From Hadesarchaea archaeon (GTDB lineage: Archaea; Hadarchaeota; Hadarchaeia; Hadarchaeales; Hadarchaeaceae): DNA of 13,766 nt. Numbering within the stretch: position 1 is the stretch's first letter; every line of letters starts with the position of its first letter. The notes below the pieces were generated by a model, which was not told the origin of the DNA, searched no databases, and was given only the letters and a program-made list of their open reading frames with translations. Shown here piece after piece: positions 6,439 to 13,115 of this stretch. Made by a program: the position numbers and the translations under genes. The stretch covers positions 1 to 13,766 of the forward strand of contig JAUWYN010000021.1 in assembly GCA_030615805.1 (NCBI GenBank), read 5' to 3'.

Positions 6439-6902
6439 GGAGATTAAAACCCATAGGGATAATCCACACGCCATACAAAAAGGACGGAGAAGCGCCCCAC
6501 CAAGCTTACAAATCGAAGGATGTCGGTGAAATCGAAGTTTTTAAGAAGTACGAAGAAGGGCTGAAGGATGTCGAGGGTTTCTCCCACCTCATAATTTTGT
6601 ATATGTTCCACAAGTCCGTCAAGCGCTCGGTGAAAAAAGAGCATTACCTAGATTCACTGGGGCTTCTAGTAAAACCTTATCTAGACGATACTCCGCGCGG
6701 ACTTTTCGCCACGAGATCTCCGAACAGGCCGAATCCAATAGGGCTCACTATCGTAGAGCTGTTGGAACGAAAAGGAAATATCTTAAAGGTGAGGGGTATC
6801 GACATGCTCGACGGCACCCCTCTCCTAGATATCAAACCATATGTTTCAAAGTTTGACCAGAAAAACAACGTTAAAATTGGCTGGCTTGAGGGCAAGGTGT
6901 AA
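6435..6902 (+). CDS. trmO: tRNA (adenine(37)-N6)-methyltransferase TrmO (TsaA/YaeB family)
   Basis: The 155-residue protein matches the TrmO/TsaA beta-barrel family: KPIGIIHTPYK at the start, the signature GLFATRSPNRPNPIGLT at about 93-109, and DMLDGTPLLDIKPY near 125-138. TrmO uses S-adenosylmethionine to methylate t6A37 of certain tRNAs in bacteria, and archaeal homologues are common; the archaeal substrate is inferred. I chose ATG 6435, which overlaps the MBL stop as ATGA; an upstream frame start at 6351 lies inside the MBL gene and adds unrelated residues. The stop TAA abuts the stop of the convergent DUF523 gene without a gap. Length is normal for the short archaeal form. Confidence 0.92.
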   Translation: MRRLKPIGIIHTPYKKDGEAPHQAYKSKDVGEIEVFKKYEEGLKDVEGFSHLIILYMFHKSVKRSVKKEHYLDSLGLLVKPYLDDTPRGLFATRSPNRPNPIGLTIVELLERKGNILKVRGIDMLDGTPLLDIKPYVSKFDQKNNVKIGWLEGKV

Positions 6903-7355
6903 TCAAAGGTCATCCTCCGTGATTACCCGGATGCCGCTCCTCTTCAACAATGCGGCCGTGACCCCGTCCCCTTCGACTAGCCTGTCAGGAAATGTTCCAC
7001 TATGAATTTTCCCGCACCCGCAAGAGGGGCTCCTCGCCTTCGATATAGCCTCCTTCACGCCTAACGACCTCGCGATTTTCAAAACTTCTTCCGCGCCTCT
7101 TACCAAGTTTTCAGTCACGTCCTTGCCGCTCTCATTCATAACTCTCGCCCTTCCGTCCAGGACTTCTGAGCCCGCTCCGCCGATTATCCTCATGGGCTCC
7201 CTGGACGTTCCCAGCCCGCCAAGCTGTTCGGGGCAGACGGGGGTCAACACCTCCTTCGCGGCCAGCCGCATTACTTTCTCGTTAAGGTTGTTTTGACCAT
7301 CGTACCTACAGTTAATCCCCAACAGGCACGCACTCACAAGCTTGATCTCCGACAT
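6903..7355 (-). CDS. DUF523 family protein (TudS-like Fe-S desulfidase)
   Basis: The 150-residue protein shows all DUF523 signatures: VSACLLGINCRYDG (C10, C16), VCPEQLGGLGTSREPM (C41), and ARSPSCGCGKIHSGTFPDRLVEGDGVTAALL (C112, C114). In characterised TudS thiouracil desulfidases of this family three conserved cysteines hold a [4Fe-4S] cluster that removes sulfur from thiolated uracil or thio-UMP; C10, C41 and C112 are the likely equivalents. Whether this member has that substrate is not known. ATG 7355 is preferred because GAGGAG lies about ten bases upstream; a TTG at 7373 would place that site inside the coding sequence. It follows DUF89 and ZIP in one minus-strand unit and ends in TGA. 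Confidence 0.88.
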   Translation of the reverse strand: MSEIKLVSACLLGINCRYDGQNNLNEKVMRLAAKEVLTPVCPEQLGGLGTSREPMRIIGGAGSEVLDGRARVMNESGKDVTENLVRGAEEVLKIARSLGVKEAISKARSPSCGCGKIHSGTFPDRLVEGDGVTAALLKRSGIRVITEDDL

Positions 7356-7377
7356 CCTGGGATCGCTCCTCAACCAA

Positions 7378-8226
7378 CTAACGCGATTGTTTTACGACGA
7401 TACCACCAATTTTAACTCCGATATCCCTAGCGATCATTGGGCACTTCACCTTGAGCAAGAAGAATATGTTCGCGTTCACTTCGCTTAGGGCTTCATAGTT
7501 TCCTTGCCCTTTGCTAATCACGACATCGGCGCTCTTCAACAAATCTATAAATTCTTTGGAATTTCTCTTCGGCCCCGTGCCGGGCTCTCCGTTGCTTATT
7601 GTTCTAATTTGGGTAATTTTGTCTATGCCGGCGAATTTCGCATCTTCGACCGTTGCATCATTTATGATAGGTCCTCCCTTAACAACAAATGTGATCTCTT
7701 TACTCTTCAGTTCTTCCAAAAGAATTCGATCGAAAACTATCTCACCTGTATTGTCCCCCAAGTATACAATCTTTTCGGATTTTTGCAGCGCATTCCTGAA
7801 CCGATTAAAATGGTTTATGGCGAAATCCTGAACTAGAACTTCCCCTATTGTTTTCTCCAAATCGAACTTGGAGCCGGGCCCAAAATCGATAATGTTTCCA
7901 GCTATGGCGAGTTTTGTCGCCGTTAGCAATCTATCTTCAGACCCAGCGACTTTTTGTTTAAGGTTCGGGTACATCCTTAGCGCTTTTCTGTTGTACTCAT
8001 CCTTCAACTTCTTGTAAGGGTCGCTATTTCCCGTTACTTTCCTGATTATGCGATGAACTTTGCGAGCAATGTCGGGGGGAATCTTGCCTTCTAGCGAAGT
8101 TTTTTCAAGTTCCAACAAAACCCTCTTCAGGGCTTTTTCTTGTTTAGCTTTATCCTCTGTGGCCATCTTGCTTGCTTCCAAAGCCTGCCTCACGAAGCAC
8201 GGGATGCAATCTAAAGAGGTCTTCAT
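7378..8226 (-). CDS. DUF89/ARMT1-like damage-control phosphatase
   Basis: The 282-residue protein begins MKTSLDCIPCFVRQALEA, the CxxC head typical of archaeal subfamily I DUF89 proteins. The metal site motif GDNTGEIVFDRILLEEL lies near 160-176, KGGPIINDATVEDA near 182-195, and GQGNYEAL near 240, all typical of the family. Characterised DUF89 members are metal-dependent phosphatases that hydrolyse damaged or excess phosphometabolites; the substrate here is open. ATG 8226 has GGTGA just upstream; TTG at 8247 would add seven residues not seen in the family. The stop is TAG at 7378-7380. It lies between ZIP and DUF523 in one operon, with about 55 bases between it and the ZIP stop. Confidence 0.88.
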   Translation of the reverse strand: MKTSLDCIPCFVRQALEASKMATEDKAKQEKALKRVLLELEKTSLEGKIPPDIARKVHRIIRKVTGNSDPYKKLKDEYNRKALRMYPNLKQKVAGSEDRLLTATKLAIAGNIIDFGPGSKFDLEKTIGEVLVQDFAINHFNRFRNALQKSEKIVYLGDNTGEIVFDRILLEELKSKEITFVVKGGPIINDATVEDAKFAGIDKITQIRTISNGEPGTGPKRNSKEFIDLLKSADVVISKGQGNYEALSEVNANIFFLLKVKCPMIARDIGVKIGGIVVKQSR

Positions 8227-8280
8227 TTTTTTCACCGAATTATCCAAGAATTCTTCCTAATTTCTCTTTTACCTATTTAA

Positions 8281-9006
8281 TCATATCAAACTTGTTAATA
8301 GAACGCACATCACACCTAAAACCATTGCCGCCGCCGCCATTTTGGGGTACTTCTTTACCTGTGCTGAAGGTATCAATTCCTCGACAGAGATATAGACCAT
8401 AAATCCCGCTGCAAGCGCCAGTGAAGCCCCCAGCCAGCTCAACGATGTTCCTTTCAAAGCTAAATATCCTAGGATAAATCCAGCCACCTCGAACAGTACA
8501 GTGGAAATAAGGATGATAAATGACTTTGCCTTTTTCTTGGTTATACTGTATAATGGAACAATTGTTGCAATGTTTTCCGGAAGATCCTGGATTGCAATAG
8601 CTAACGCAATAACGATTCCCAATTCCGCAGTTATTGCAAAACCGGCCCCGATTGCCAAACCTTCTGGGATATTGTGCAATGCTATGCCGATGACCAACAT
8701 GGTGACGCTTCTCTTAACAGAGGGCTTTTCTTTTTTAATTAGTTCAGGATTGATGTGGGGTAATAAACGATCCACTGTCCACATTATCGCTATCCCAACG
8801 AAAAACGAGATTGCTATCAAAAATAGAGGCGCATATTTTAAGCCTTCGGGTATCAGCTGAACAAAAGATATGGCGATCATCATGCTTGCAGCAAAAGATA
8901 AAGAACCGTATAAAGCGACTTTGCCTGGTTTTTTGATGAGACCTATCAATGATCCCAAGGTTTGCCCGACAAATATCAAGAACAGTATTAACAAAAGATC
9001 GTTCAT
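8281..9006 (-). CDS. ZIP family divalent metal transporter
   Basis: This 241-residue membrane protein has about eight hydrophobic spans. It carries the ZIP pore motif LHNIPEGLAIG (H111, E115) and its partner IQDLPENIATIVPL (Q140, E144) in the next span; the usual histidine of the second motif is replaced by Gln, a known variant that may affect selectivity. A charged cytoplasmic loop (INPELIKKEKPSVKRS) separates spans three and four, but it lacks the His-rich run seen in many ZIPs. ATG 9006 follows AAGGAAGG. ZIP proteins bring Zn, Fe or Mn into the cytoplasm. A long inverted repeat lies upstream at 9057-9080, a possible metal-responsive operator. DUF89 and DUF523 follow in the same direction. 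Confidence 0.92.
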   Translation of the reverse strand: MNDLLLILFLIFVGQTLGSLIGLIKKPGKVALYGSLSFAASMMIAISFVQLIPEGLKYAPLFLIAISFFVGIAIMWTVDRLLPHINPELIKKEKPSVKRSVTMLVIGIALHNIPEGLAIGAGFAITAELGIVIALAIAIQDLPENIATIVPLYSITKKKAKSFIILISTVLFEVAGFILGYLALKGTSLSWLGASLALAAGFMVYISVEELIPSAQVKKYPKMAAAAMVLGVMCVLLTSLI

Positions 9007-9056
9007 TAGTTTTCCTTCCTTAAGTTCTGTTTTTAATTTTCATCTGATTTTCTTTC

Positions 9057-9080
9057 TTCATCTAGATTAACCTAGATCAA
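9057..9080. promoter_or_regulatory. Inverted repeat upstream of ZIP, possible metalloregulator site
   Basis: ATCTAG (9060-9065) and CTAGAT (9072-9077) are reverse complements around the six bases ATTAAC, and TT/AA pairs extend the symmetry outward. On the minus strand the core reads CTAGGTTAATCTAG, which loosely resembles DtxR/IdeR-type operators (TTAGGTTAGCCTAA). It lies about 50 bases before the ZIP start, upstream of an A/T-rich TATA-like stretch at about 9030-9040. The link to a metal regulator is inference. Confidence 0.4.
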
Positions 9081-9094
9081 CTCAGCATCTCAAA

Positions 9095-9120
9095 TCTCAA
9101 TGAGGCTAAGCCTACTGAGA
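9095..9120 (-). terminator. Hairpin across the end of the zinc ribbon gene, possible terminator
   Basis: TCTCA (9095-9099) pairs with TGAGA (9116-9120) and, inside it, GGC with GCC around TAA (9104-9112). It covers the stop codon of the last gene of the seven-gene operon. No T-run follows at once, so this is a weak call. Confidence 0.25.
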
Positions 9121-9351
9121 CCAACGTGGCCCCCTGCCGCGCCCTCCGCCGGGGCCACCAGCACCGCGCCTTCCCGCGCCTCTTCCACCTGGCGGCCCCT
9201 TGTCCACGCGATGGATCGCTATGAGCGGAGCATCGCATCTAGGACATGCCGCTGGTTTAGGCATGCCCCGAGGCACCTCTATGATGTTCTCACATGCAAA
9301 ACATTGAAACTTTTTAGTTGGCAACGGAGGTGGGGTGGGTGGTTGCGCCAT
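9112..9351 (-). CDS. Small zinc ribbon protein with Gly/Arg/Pro-rich tail
   Basis: The 79-residue protein has a Pro-rich head, a four-cysteine zinc ribbon (FQCFACENIIEVPRGMPKPAACPRCDA; C17, C20, C36, C39) and a basic, disordered Gly/Arg/Pro tail from about residue 52. The ribbon could bind zinc or an Fe-S cluster; the tail resembles the Gly/Arg heads of the DUF5320-like proteins in the same operon. ATG 9351 overlaps the stop of the preceding MinD gene as TGATG and has a strong AGGAGGTG upstream. It ends with TAG, followed shortly by a second TAG and a TGA. It is the last of seven genes; function is unknown, and I know similar small ribbons only as companions of MinD/NifX clusters. Confidence 0.75.
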   Translation of the reverse strand: MAQPPTPPPLPTKKFQCFACENIIEVPRGMPKPAACPRCDAPLIAIHRVDKGPPGGRGAGRRGAGGPGGGRGRGPRWSQ

Positions 9352-10304
9352 CAGGTTTCACCTCCTTTTACAAACATTTCACGAATGTGCGGAACCAGAG
9401 CTAATAGTGCAACCCCAGCGGAGCTCTTGGGTGATTTTCTCACAAGCGGTTTACCCGAAACATAAGAGCGCAACAGCTCTTCATCCATCGGTATCTCCGC
9501 AACGATCTCGACCCCCCGATCGCGGCTTGTCCTCACCACTTGGTCCTTCAAACCGCTTGGGATGTCGGCCTTGTTCAGGATGACTTCGGTCGGCAGCCCC
9601 AGTTCCTCTGTGAGATCTAACATGAACCCCAAATCGTGGGCTCCGAGCGGGGTCGGCTCGGTCACAGCCAGCGCTAGATCAGCGTCCCAAAGGGCTTGAG
9701 CTACCACGTTATGAATCCCCGGAGCGGTGTCCACAATCACGACGTCGTATTTGTCCTTCCGAAGCTCCTCAACGGCCCTGAGCATGGTCGCGCGCGCCAC
9801 GATCGGTGACCTCGGCTCGGTCGGTTTGAGTTCACCCACCACCAGTTTAATCCCATTTGAATCTGTGATGTAGATGGTACCGAGAACTTTCTGACCGCTC
9901 TTTATGGCGTCAACTTCACAGACGAGCTGGCATGCTTTGCACCCAGAGCAGAGTTCTTCGAAAAGTGACGGGACTTGCTCCTCAAGACCCACCAATGCGT
10001 GGTCGTGACAAACTGCCACACACTTTCCGCACCCAGTGCATTTTGCAGCATCAATCACAGGCTTGAATATTTTAACCTCCTCGCCATTACTCAGTTCTGC
10101 TCCAAGCAACATCGCACAACAAGGGCAATCAACATCTGCGTCAACCAACATGACCTTAGACTCTTTCATACTCAGACCCACGGCTAAATTCACCGCAACC
10201 GTGGTTTTGCCCGTGCCGCCCTTCCCACCAGTTACTGCCACCACGGGCACGCTCACGCGCTTTCTCCTGAGTAATTTCGCCGATGCCTCCCCACCAGATT
10301 TCAT
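9351..10304 (-). CDS. MinD-superfamily ATPase with inserted ferredoxin domain (COG1149), second of pair
   Basis: The 317-residue protein has a deviant Walker A GGKGGTGKTT at 26-35, DADVDCPCC soon after, two [4Fe-4S] motifs (KCTGCGKCVAVCHDHAL near 90 and LCSGCKACQLVCEVDAI near 118), then VDTAPGIHN (Walker B/switch II) and TEPTPLGAHDLG. This is the COG1149 layout of a ParA/MinD P-loop ATPase with a ferredoxin inserted after the first third. Proteins of this type occur in pairs in Desulfovibrio orp operons. A 25-residue basic N-terminal stretch precedes the P-loop and is absent from its partner; the extra cysteines in DCPCC are also absent there. The ATG overlaps the partner's stop (ATGA), so the two are probably made together and may form a heterodimer. 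Confidence 0.93.
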   Translation of the reverse strand: MKSGGEASAKLLRRKRVSVPVVAVTGGKGGTGKTTVAVNLAVGLSMKESKVMLVDADVDCPCCAMLLGAELSNGEEVKIFKPVIDAAKCTGCGKCVAVCHDHALVGLEEQVPSLFEELCSGCKACQLVCEVDAIKSGQKVLGTIYITDSNGIKLVVGELKPTEPRSPIVARATMLRAVEELRKDKYDVVIVDTAPGIHNVVAQALWDADLALAVTEPTPLGAHDLGFMLDLTEELGLPTEVILNKADIPSGLKDQVVRTSRDRGVEIVAEIPMDEELLRSYVSGKPLVRKSPKSSAGVALLALVPHIREMFVKGGET

Positions 10305-11206
10305 GGTAAGACCTCATCCTTCACACGTTTGGCTATCGCGGTCAAGATCTTCGATGCTTCAGCATTTGGATTAAACTCGGTGACCGGCGCCATGTTCACC
10401 AAGGCCTTGACAACTTCGTAGTCGATGGGGATCTCGCCTAAAATCTGATAGCCTAGCTCGCGCGTTACCCAGTCCTCAAGCGTGGCCCTGAAGTCATCAG
10501 AAAGGTTCGCCTTGTTTATCACCACTCCCACCGGAACCCCAAAGTGCTTTATTACTTTGACCAAGCGTTCCAGATCCCGCTTGGCGGCAGGAGTCGGCTC
10601 GGTAACGGCAATGACATAGCTGGCCCCCGAAATCGAAGCGATCACTGGACAACCTATGCCCGGTGCTGCGTCGACCACGAGCGCCTTTGCCCCCAAGCCC
10701 TCAGCCGTCTTCCGCCCGGATTTTTTTACGCTCGCTACAAGGTGTCCCGAATTATGTTCGCCAAGCCTCAGGTACCCAGTCACCGATGGGAATCCGTACT
10801 TAGTATCCTCGATTTTCAGTGTACCCGTCACTGCTTTTTTCACCTCAACTGCGTTGACGGGGCAGACAACCTTGCACACACCGCAGCCCTCGCACATGAG
10901 TCGCACAACGGTTGGTAGATGATTTTGCATCACAATTGCGCCAAACAGGCATGCACTGACGCAATTGCCACACCCTGTGCATTTAGACTCGTCAATCACA
11001 GCTTTTTCTGAAGCTTCGATCTCGGTTGAGGAAATTGTCTTTCCGCCGCCCAGTGCCAACAAGAGATCAGGCGCGTCAACATCTGCATCAGCCGCAACGA
11101 TTTTTGTCCCAGCTTTGGTCAAAAAAACTGCGAGCGATGCAGCGACCGTGGTTTTACCAACTCCGCCTTTCCCGCTAGCAACCACAATTTCCTTCAATCG
11201 CTGCAC
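10301..11206 (-). CDS. MinD-superfamily ATPase with inserted ferredoxin domain (COG1149), first of pair
   Basis: The 301-residue protein has Walker A SGKGGVGKTT at 11-20, DADVDAPDL near 40, two [4Fe-4S] motifs (KCTGCGNCVSACLFGAI near 75 and MCEGCGVCKVVCPVNAV near 104), then VDAAPGIGCPV (switch II) and TEPTPAAKRDLERL. The P-loop lysine pair is the deviant Walker A of dimerising ParA/MinD ATPases. The likely role is ATP-driven handling of a metal-sulfur cluster on the NifX-domain proteins encoded just upstream. The start is GTG at 11206, one base after the preceding TAG, with only a weak GGG site, so translation may depend on coupling. It ends in TGA overlapping the next gene. Confidence 0.93.
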   Translation of the reverse strand: MQRLKEIVVASGKGGVGKTTVAASLAVFLTKAGTKIVAADADVDAPDLLLALGGGKTISSTEIEASEKAVIDESKCTGCGNCVSACLFGAIVMQNHLPTVVRLMCEGCGVCKVVCPVNAVEVKKAVTGTLKIEDTKYGFPSVTGYLRLGEHNSGHLVASVKKSGRKTAEGLGAKALVVDAAPGIGCPVIASISGASYVIAVTEPTPAAKRDLERLVKVIKHFGVPVGVVINKANLSDDFRATLEDWVTRELGYQILGEIPIDYEVVKALVNMAPVTEFNPNAEASKILTAIAKRVKDEVLP

Positions 11207-11207
11207 C

Positions 11208-12095
11208 CTAGCGTGAACCGATGAGGTACTGGTTAATAGCGTCCCTTATCTTCACGCCAGGCGGAACCATGACCATTTGTATATCAAATTGGCTAGAGGT
11301 TGAGGATGCCCAAGGGCCAAATCGTCCGGCCAAAATAAATTTCACCCCTTCGCTTGCCAGCATCTGGACCACAGCGATTCCCACACCGCGAGGCGCAGAA
11401 ACGAATTGGTTCGGCACCACTTCCACGTTTTTGATGTCTTTCCCTTCTATTTCTACGATGGTAAAACTTGGGGACCTGCCAAAAATCGGCGATACCATGT
11501 CGTCGAGCCCTCCTGGCCCTTGGCTTGCGACACCCACCTTGAAGCGGCCTGTCGGTGGGAGAGAAGGCTTCGGCATTTCTTGTGGAGGATGCGGCATTGG
11601 AGGGGCCATCGGTGGGTAAGCGGGTCCGTAGGGATAGGGCCCCATCCCCCTGCCCATCCCTCTTCCCATTCCACGGCCCATCCCGGGGCCAAAGGGAGGC
11701 ATAACAGGGGTCGGGGGTGGTCCAGTTGCTGTCTTGGATTCTTCGCAGGCTTCCTCGGGGGTGGCCAGCTCGGCCTTGCCCTCGATCAGCTCACGCACGG
11801 CCTCCCCGACCGTTTGGGCCGAGGTGAAATATGTTTTGATACCGCTCTGTCCCAAGAGCTCTAGAGCCTTGGGGCCCATGCCCTGTGCCATTACCGCGTC
11901 TATGCCGCTCGATGCCAAGATTTCTGCTGGTGTCGCCCCAAAACCGAAATGCACCCCTCGGTTATCGATGGTGCTCCCACCCACTATTTTGCCGTCTTTA
12001 ATTTCAACTACTGTGAATACATCACATCTGCCGAAATGGGGGGATATTCCGGCATCTGGTCCGCCTGGCGTATTGGAAGGTATTGCTACTTGCAT
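11208..12095 (-). CDS. Tandem NifX/NafY-type (COG1433) double-domain protein
   Basis: Two dinitrogenase iron-molybdenum cofactor binding domains occupy about residues 1-110 (MQVAIPSNTPGGPDAGISPHFGRCDVF...) and 185-292 (FKVGVASQGPGGLDDMVSPIFGRSPSF...). They are joined by a linker of Met, Gly, Pro and Arg with four GMGR-type repeats near residues 137-151 (GMGRGMGRGMGRGMG). These domains bind or carry FeMo-cofactor precursors in nitrogenase assembly, and the orange protein ORP, which holds a Mo-Cu-S cluster, belongs to the same fold. No nitrogenase genes are in the window, so a non-nitrogenase role is more likely. Domain one has a cysteine at FGRC and a histidine at SPHFG; domain two has Ser and Ile in those places, so the two halves probably differ in metal binding. 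ATG 12095 follows GAGG; TAG ends the gene two bases from the MinD start. Confidence 0.9.
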   Translation of the reverse strand: MQVAIPSNTPGGPDAGISPHFGRCDVFTVVEIKDGKIVGGSTIDNRGVHFGFGATPAEILASSGIDAVMAQGMGPKALELLGQSGIKTYFTSAQTVGEAVRELIEGKAELATPEEACEESKTATGPPPTPVMPPFGPGMGRGMGRGMGRGMGPYPYGPAYPPMAPPMPHPPQEMPKPSLPPTGRFKVGVASQGPGGLDDMVSPIFGRSPSFTIVEIEGKDIKNVEVVPNQFVSAPRGVGIAVVQMLASEGVKFILAGRFGPWASSTSSQFDIQMVMVPPGVKIRDAINQYLIGSR

Positions 12096-12121
12096 GGGTT
12101 GCCTCGAATTACACTCAAACC

Positions 12122-12451
12122 CTACCTAATTATACTTACAGCCCGACTGACGTTTGTCCCGGCTTTAACCTTGGCTGCGCGAATATTTTTATCCTTGAGG
12201 AGGACTGAAGCTCCCGGACCGAATTCACCCGCGACCACGACTTCGATTTTCATGTCAGCGAGCATCTTTACGACTATCGGCCCTGCCCCGTATTCATACG
12301 AGGCTGCTGGGTTATCCACAACTTTCACGTTTTTGACCTGATCGTCTTCGAGGTCGATAACTGTAAAAGTTCGAGCCCTGCCGAATTCATAGGATACCTC
12401 GTCCCTCAGACCTTTGGACCCCTTCGTAGCAACGGCCACTTTGAGCTTCAA
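12122..12451 (-). CDS. Single-domain NifX/NafY-type (COG1433) protein
   Basis: The 109-residue protein is one complete COG1433 domain: LKVAVATKGSKGLRDEVSYEFGRARTFTVIDLE at the start and GAGPIVVKMLADMKIEVVVAGEFGPGASVLL in the middle, ending with a short helix. It aligns best with the second domain of its neighbour (GPGGLDDMVSPIFGR, NVEVV, GVGIAVVQML, AGRFGPWAS), so duplication within the operon is likely. It has no cysteine and few histidines, which argues for a scaffold or exchange role or for metal bound without cysteine. The TTG start at 12451 lies just after the stop of the DUF5320-like gene with only a weak GGTGA-like site. The stop is TAG at 12122-12124, with 26 bases before the next start. 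Confidence 0.88.
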   Translation of the reverse strand: MKLKVAVATKGSKGLRDEVSYEFGRARTFTVIDLEDDQVKNVKVVDNPAASYEYGAGPIVVKMLADMKIEVVVAGEFGPGASVLLKDKNIRAAKVKAGTNVSRAVSIIR

Positions 12452-12455
12452 ATCA

Positions 12456-12779
12456 TCACTTTCCGGTTTCGGATGGTTGACCGCCGGATTCTTTGGTCAA
12501 GGACTCCCTCAGCTCTTTTATCCTCGCCTCGATCCCTTTGAGCTCCTCTTCGATCTCAGCTTTGTATGCTTCCAGCGATTCGATCTCTTGCTCGGACGTC
12601 GGTGGAGGAGGTATGAACGGCGGGAGCGGGTAGTAAGGTGCCGCTGGGGGTTGTTGTGCGGGTTGCTGCGCAGGTTGCGAAGGTTGCTGCGGCGCTTGCA
12701 AATATGGCGGATACGGTGGATACATCATGTATGGATTCATGTACCACCACCAACATCTCCGACCTCTAGGCCACCACAT
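12456..12779 (-). CDS. DUF5320-like protein, Trp/Pro/Gln-rich with C-terminal coiled coil
   Basis: I set the start at ATG 12779, eight bases after AAGGAGGT; a longer frame from 13022 runs through the preceding gene and is spurious there. The 107-residue protein has a Trp/Arg/Tyr/Met-rich head (MWWPRGRRCWWWYMNPYMMY), a Pro/Gln linker with QQP/AQQ repeats (about 26-62) and a charged helix (EQEIESLEAYKAEIEEELKGIEARIKELRESL, about 63-94) predicted to be a coiled coil. Head and tail design matches the two DUF5320-like proteins at 4703-5716, though sequence identity is lower. It carries a single cysteine. It is the second gene of the operon and ends in TGA. The function is unknown; a docking role for the ATPases or NifX proteins would fit but is speculation. 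Confidence 0.75.
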   Translation of the reverse strand: MWWPRGRRCWWWYMNPYMMYPPYPPYLQAPQQPSQPAQQPAQQPPAAPYYPLPPFIPPPPTSEQEIESLEAYKAEIEEELKGIEARIKELRESLTKESGGQPSETGK

Positions 12780-12802
12780 GCTTTTGACCTCCTTTTGTTT
12801 GT

Positions 12803-13084
12803 TTACCAGTATCTTGGGTAAGGGTATGATACGTATCTTTGGTAGGGGTACTGTGGCATCGCGTACGGAGCAAACCCGTAGGTTCCTGGATATCCACTCC
12901 ATGGGTATCCGAACATCGACCGCGCCCAGGGTCCGAAGAGCCACCAGCATGCTCCTCGACCAAACCGCCATCCGGGTCTCTGCCATGGAGGTAAATAGCT
13001 GAAGGGTCCTCTGCCTGGCCAAGGTCCAAACCAGCCTCGACCCCAGCCCCGGCCTCTACCCCAGCCGAAACCTGACCCCCACAT
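12803..13084 (-). CDS. Small Trp/Gly/Tyr/Pro-rich protein of unknown function
   Basis: The 93-residue protein is dominated by aromatic residues, Gly, Arg and Pro: MWGSGFGWGRGRGWGRGWFGPWPGRG at the head and YPGTYGFAPYAMPQYPYQRYVSYPYPRYW at the tail, with one cysteine in GACWWLFGPW. It has no predicted membrane span or coiled coil. The head resembles those of DUF5320-like proteins (WGRGFGRGFGWGG at 5200), so it may be a variant that has lost the helix. ATG 13084 has GAGGTGG seven bases upstream; stop is TAA. It is the first gene of the seven-gene operon, 17 bases after the TGTGC/GCACA palindrome. The composition and strong ribosome site argue for a real gene. Function is not known to me. Confidence 0.7.
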   Translation of the reverse strand: MWGSGFGWGRGRGWGRGWFGPWPGRGPFSYLPPWQRPGWRFGRGACWWLFGPWARSMFGYPWSGYPGTYGFAPYAMPQYPYQRYVSYPYPRYW

Positions 13085-13101
13085 TTATTACCACCTCTAT
13101 T

Positions 13102-13115
13102 TGTGCTATTGCACA
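13102..13115 (-). promoter_or_regulatory. Perfect 14-base palindromic operator candidate, with TATA box at 13122-13129
   Basis: TGTGC (13102-13106) and GCACA (13111-13115) are exact reverse complements around TATT. Six bases further (TAATTC) comes TATAAAAG on the plus strand (CTTTTATA on the coding strand). It is the best copy of the element shared with 5726-5739 and 4595-4608, and lies where the transcript of the seven-gene operon should begin. Confidence 0.65.

Noticed and set aside
11641..11690. Short tandem DNA repeat as a CRISPR or satellite
   Set aside because: It is the coding sequence of the GMGR linker in the double NifX protein, with 12-base imperfect units and no spacers.
9112..13084. 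Nitrogenase cofactor (nif) cluster
   Set aside because: NifX-type domains are present but no nifH, nifD, nifK, nifE, nifN or nifB genes are seen; the MinD-ferredoxin pair fits an orp-like cluster better.
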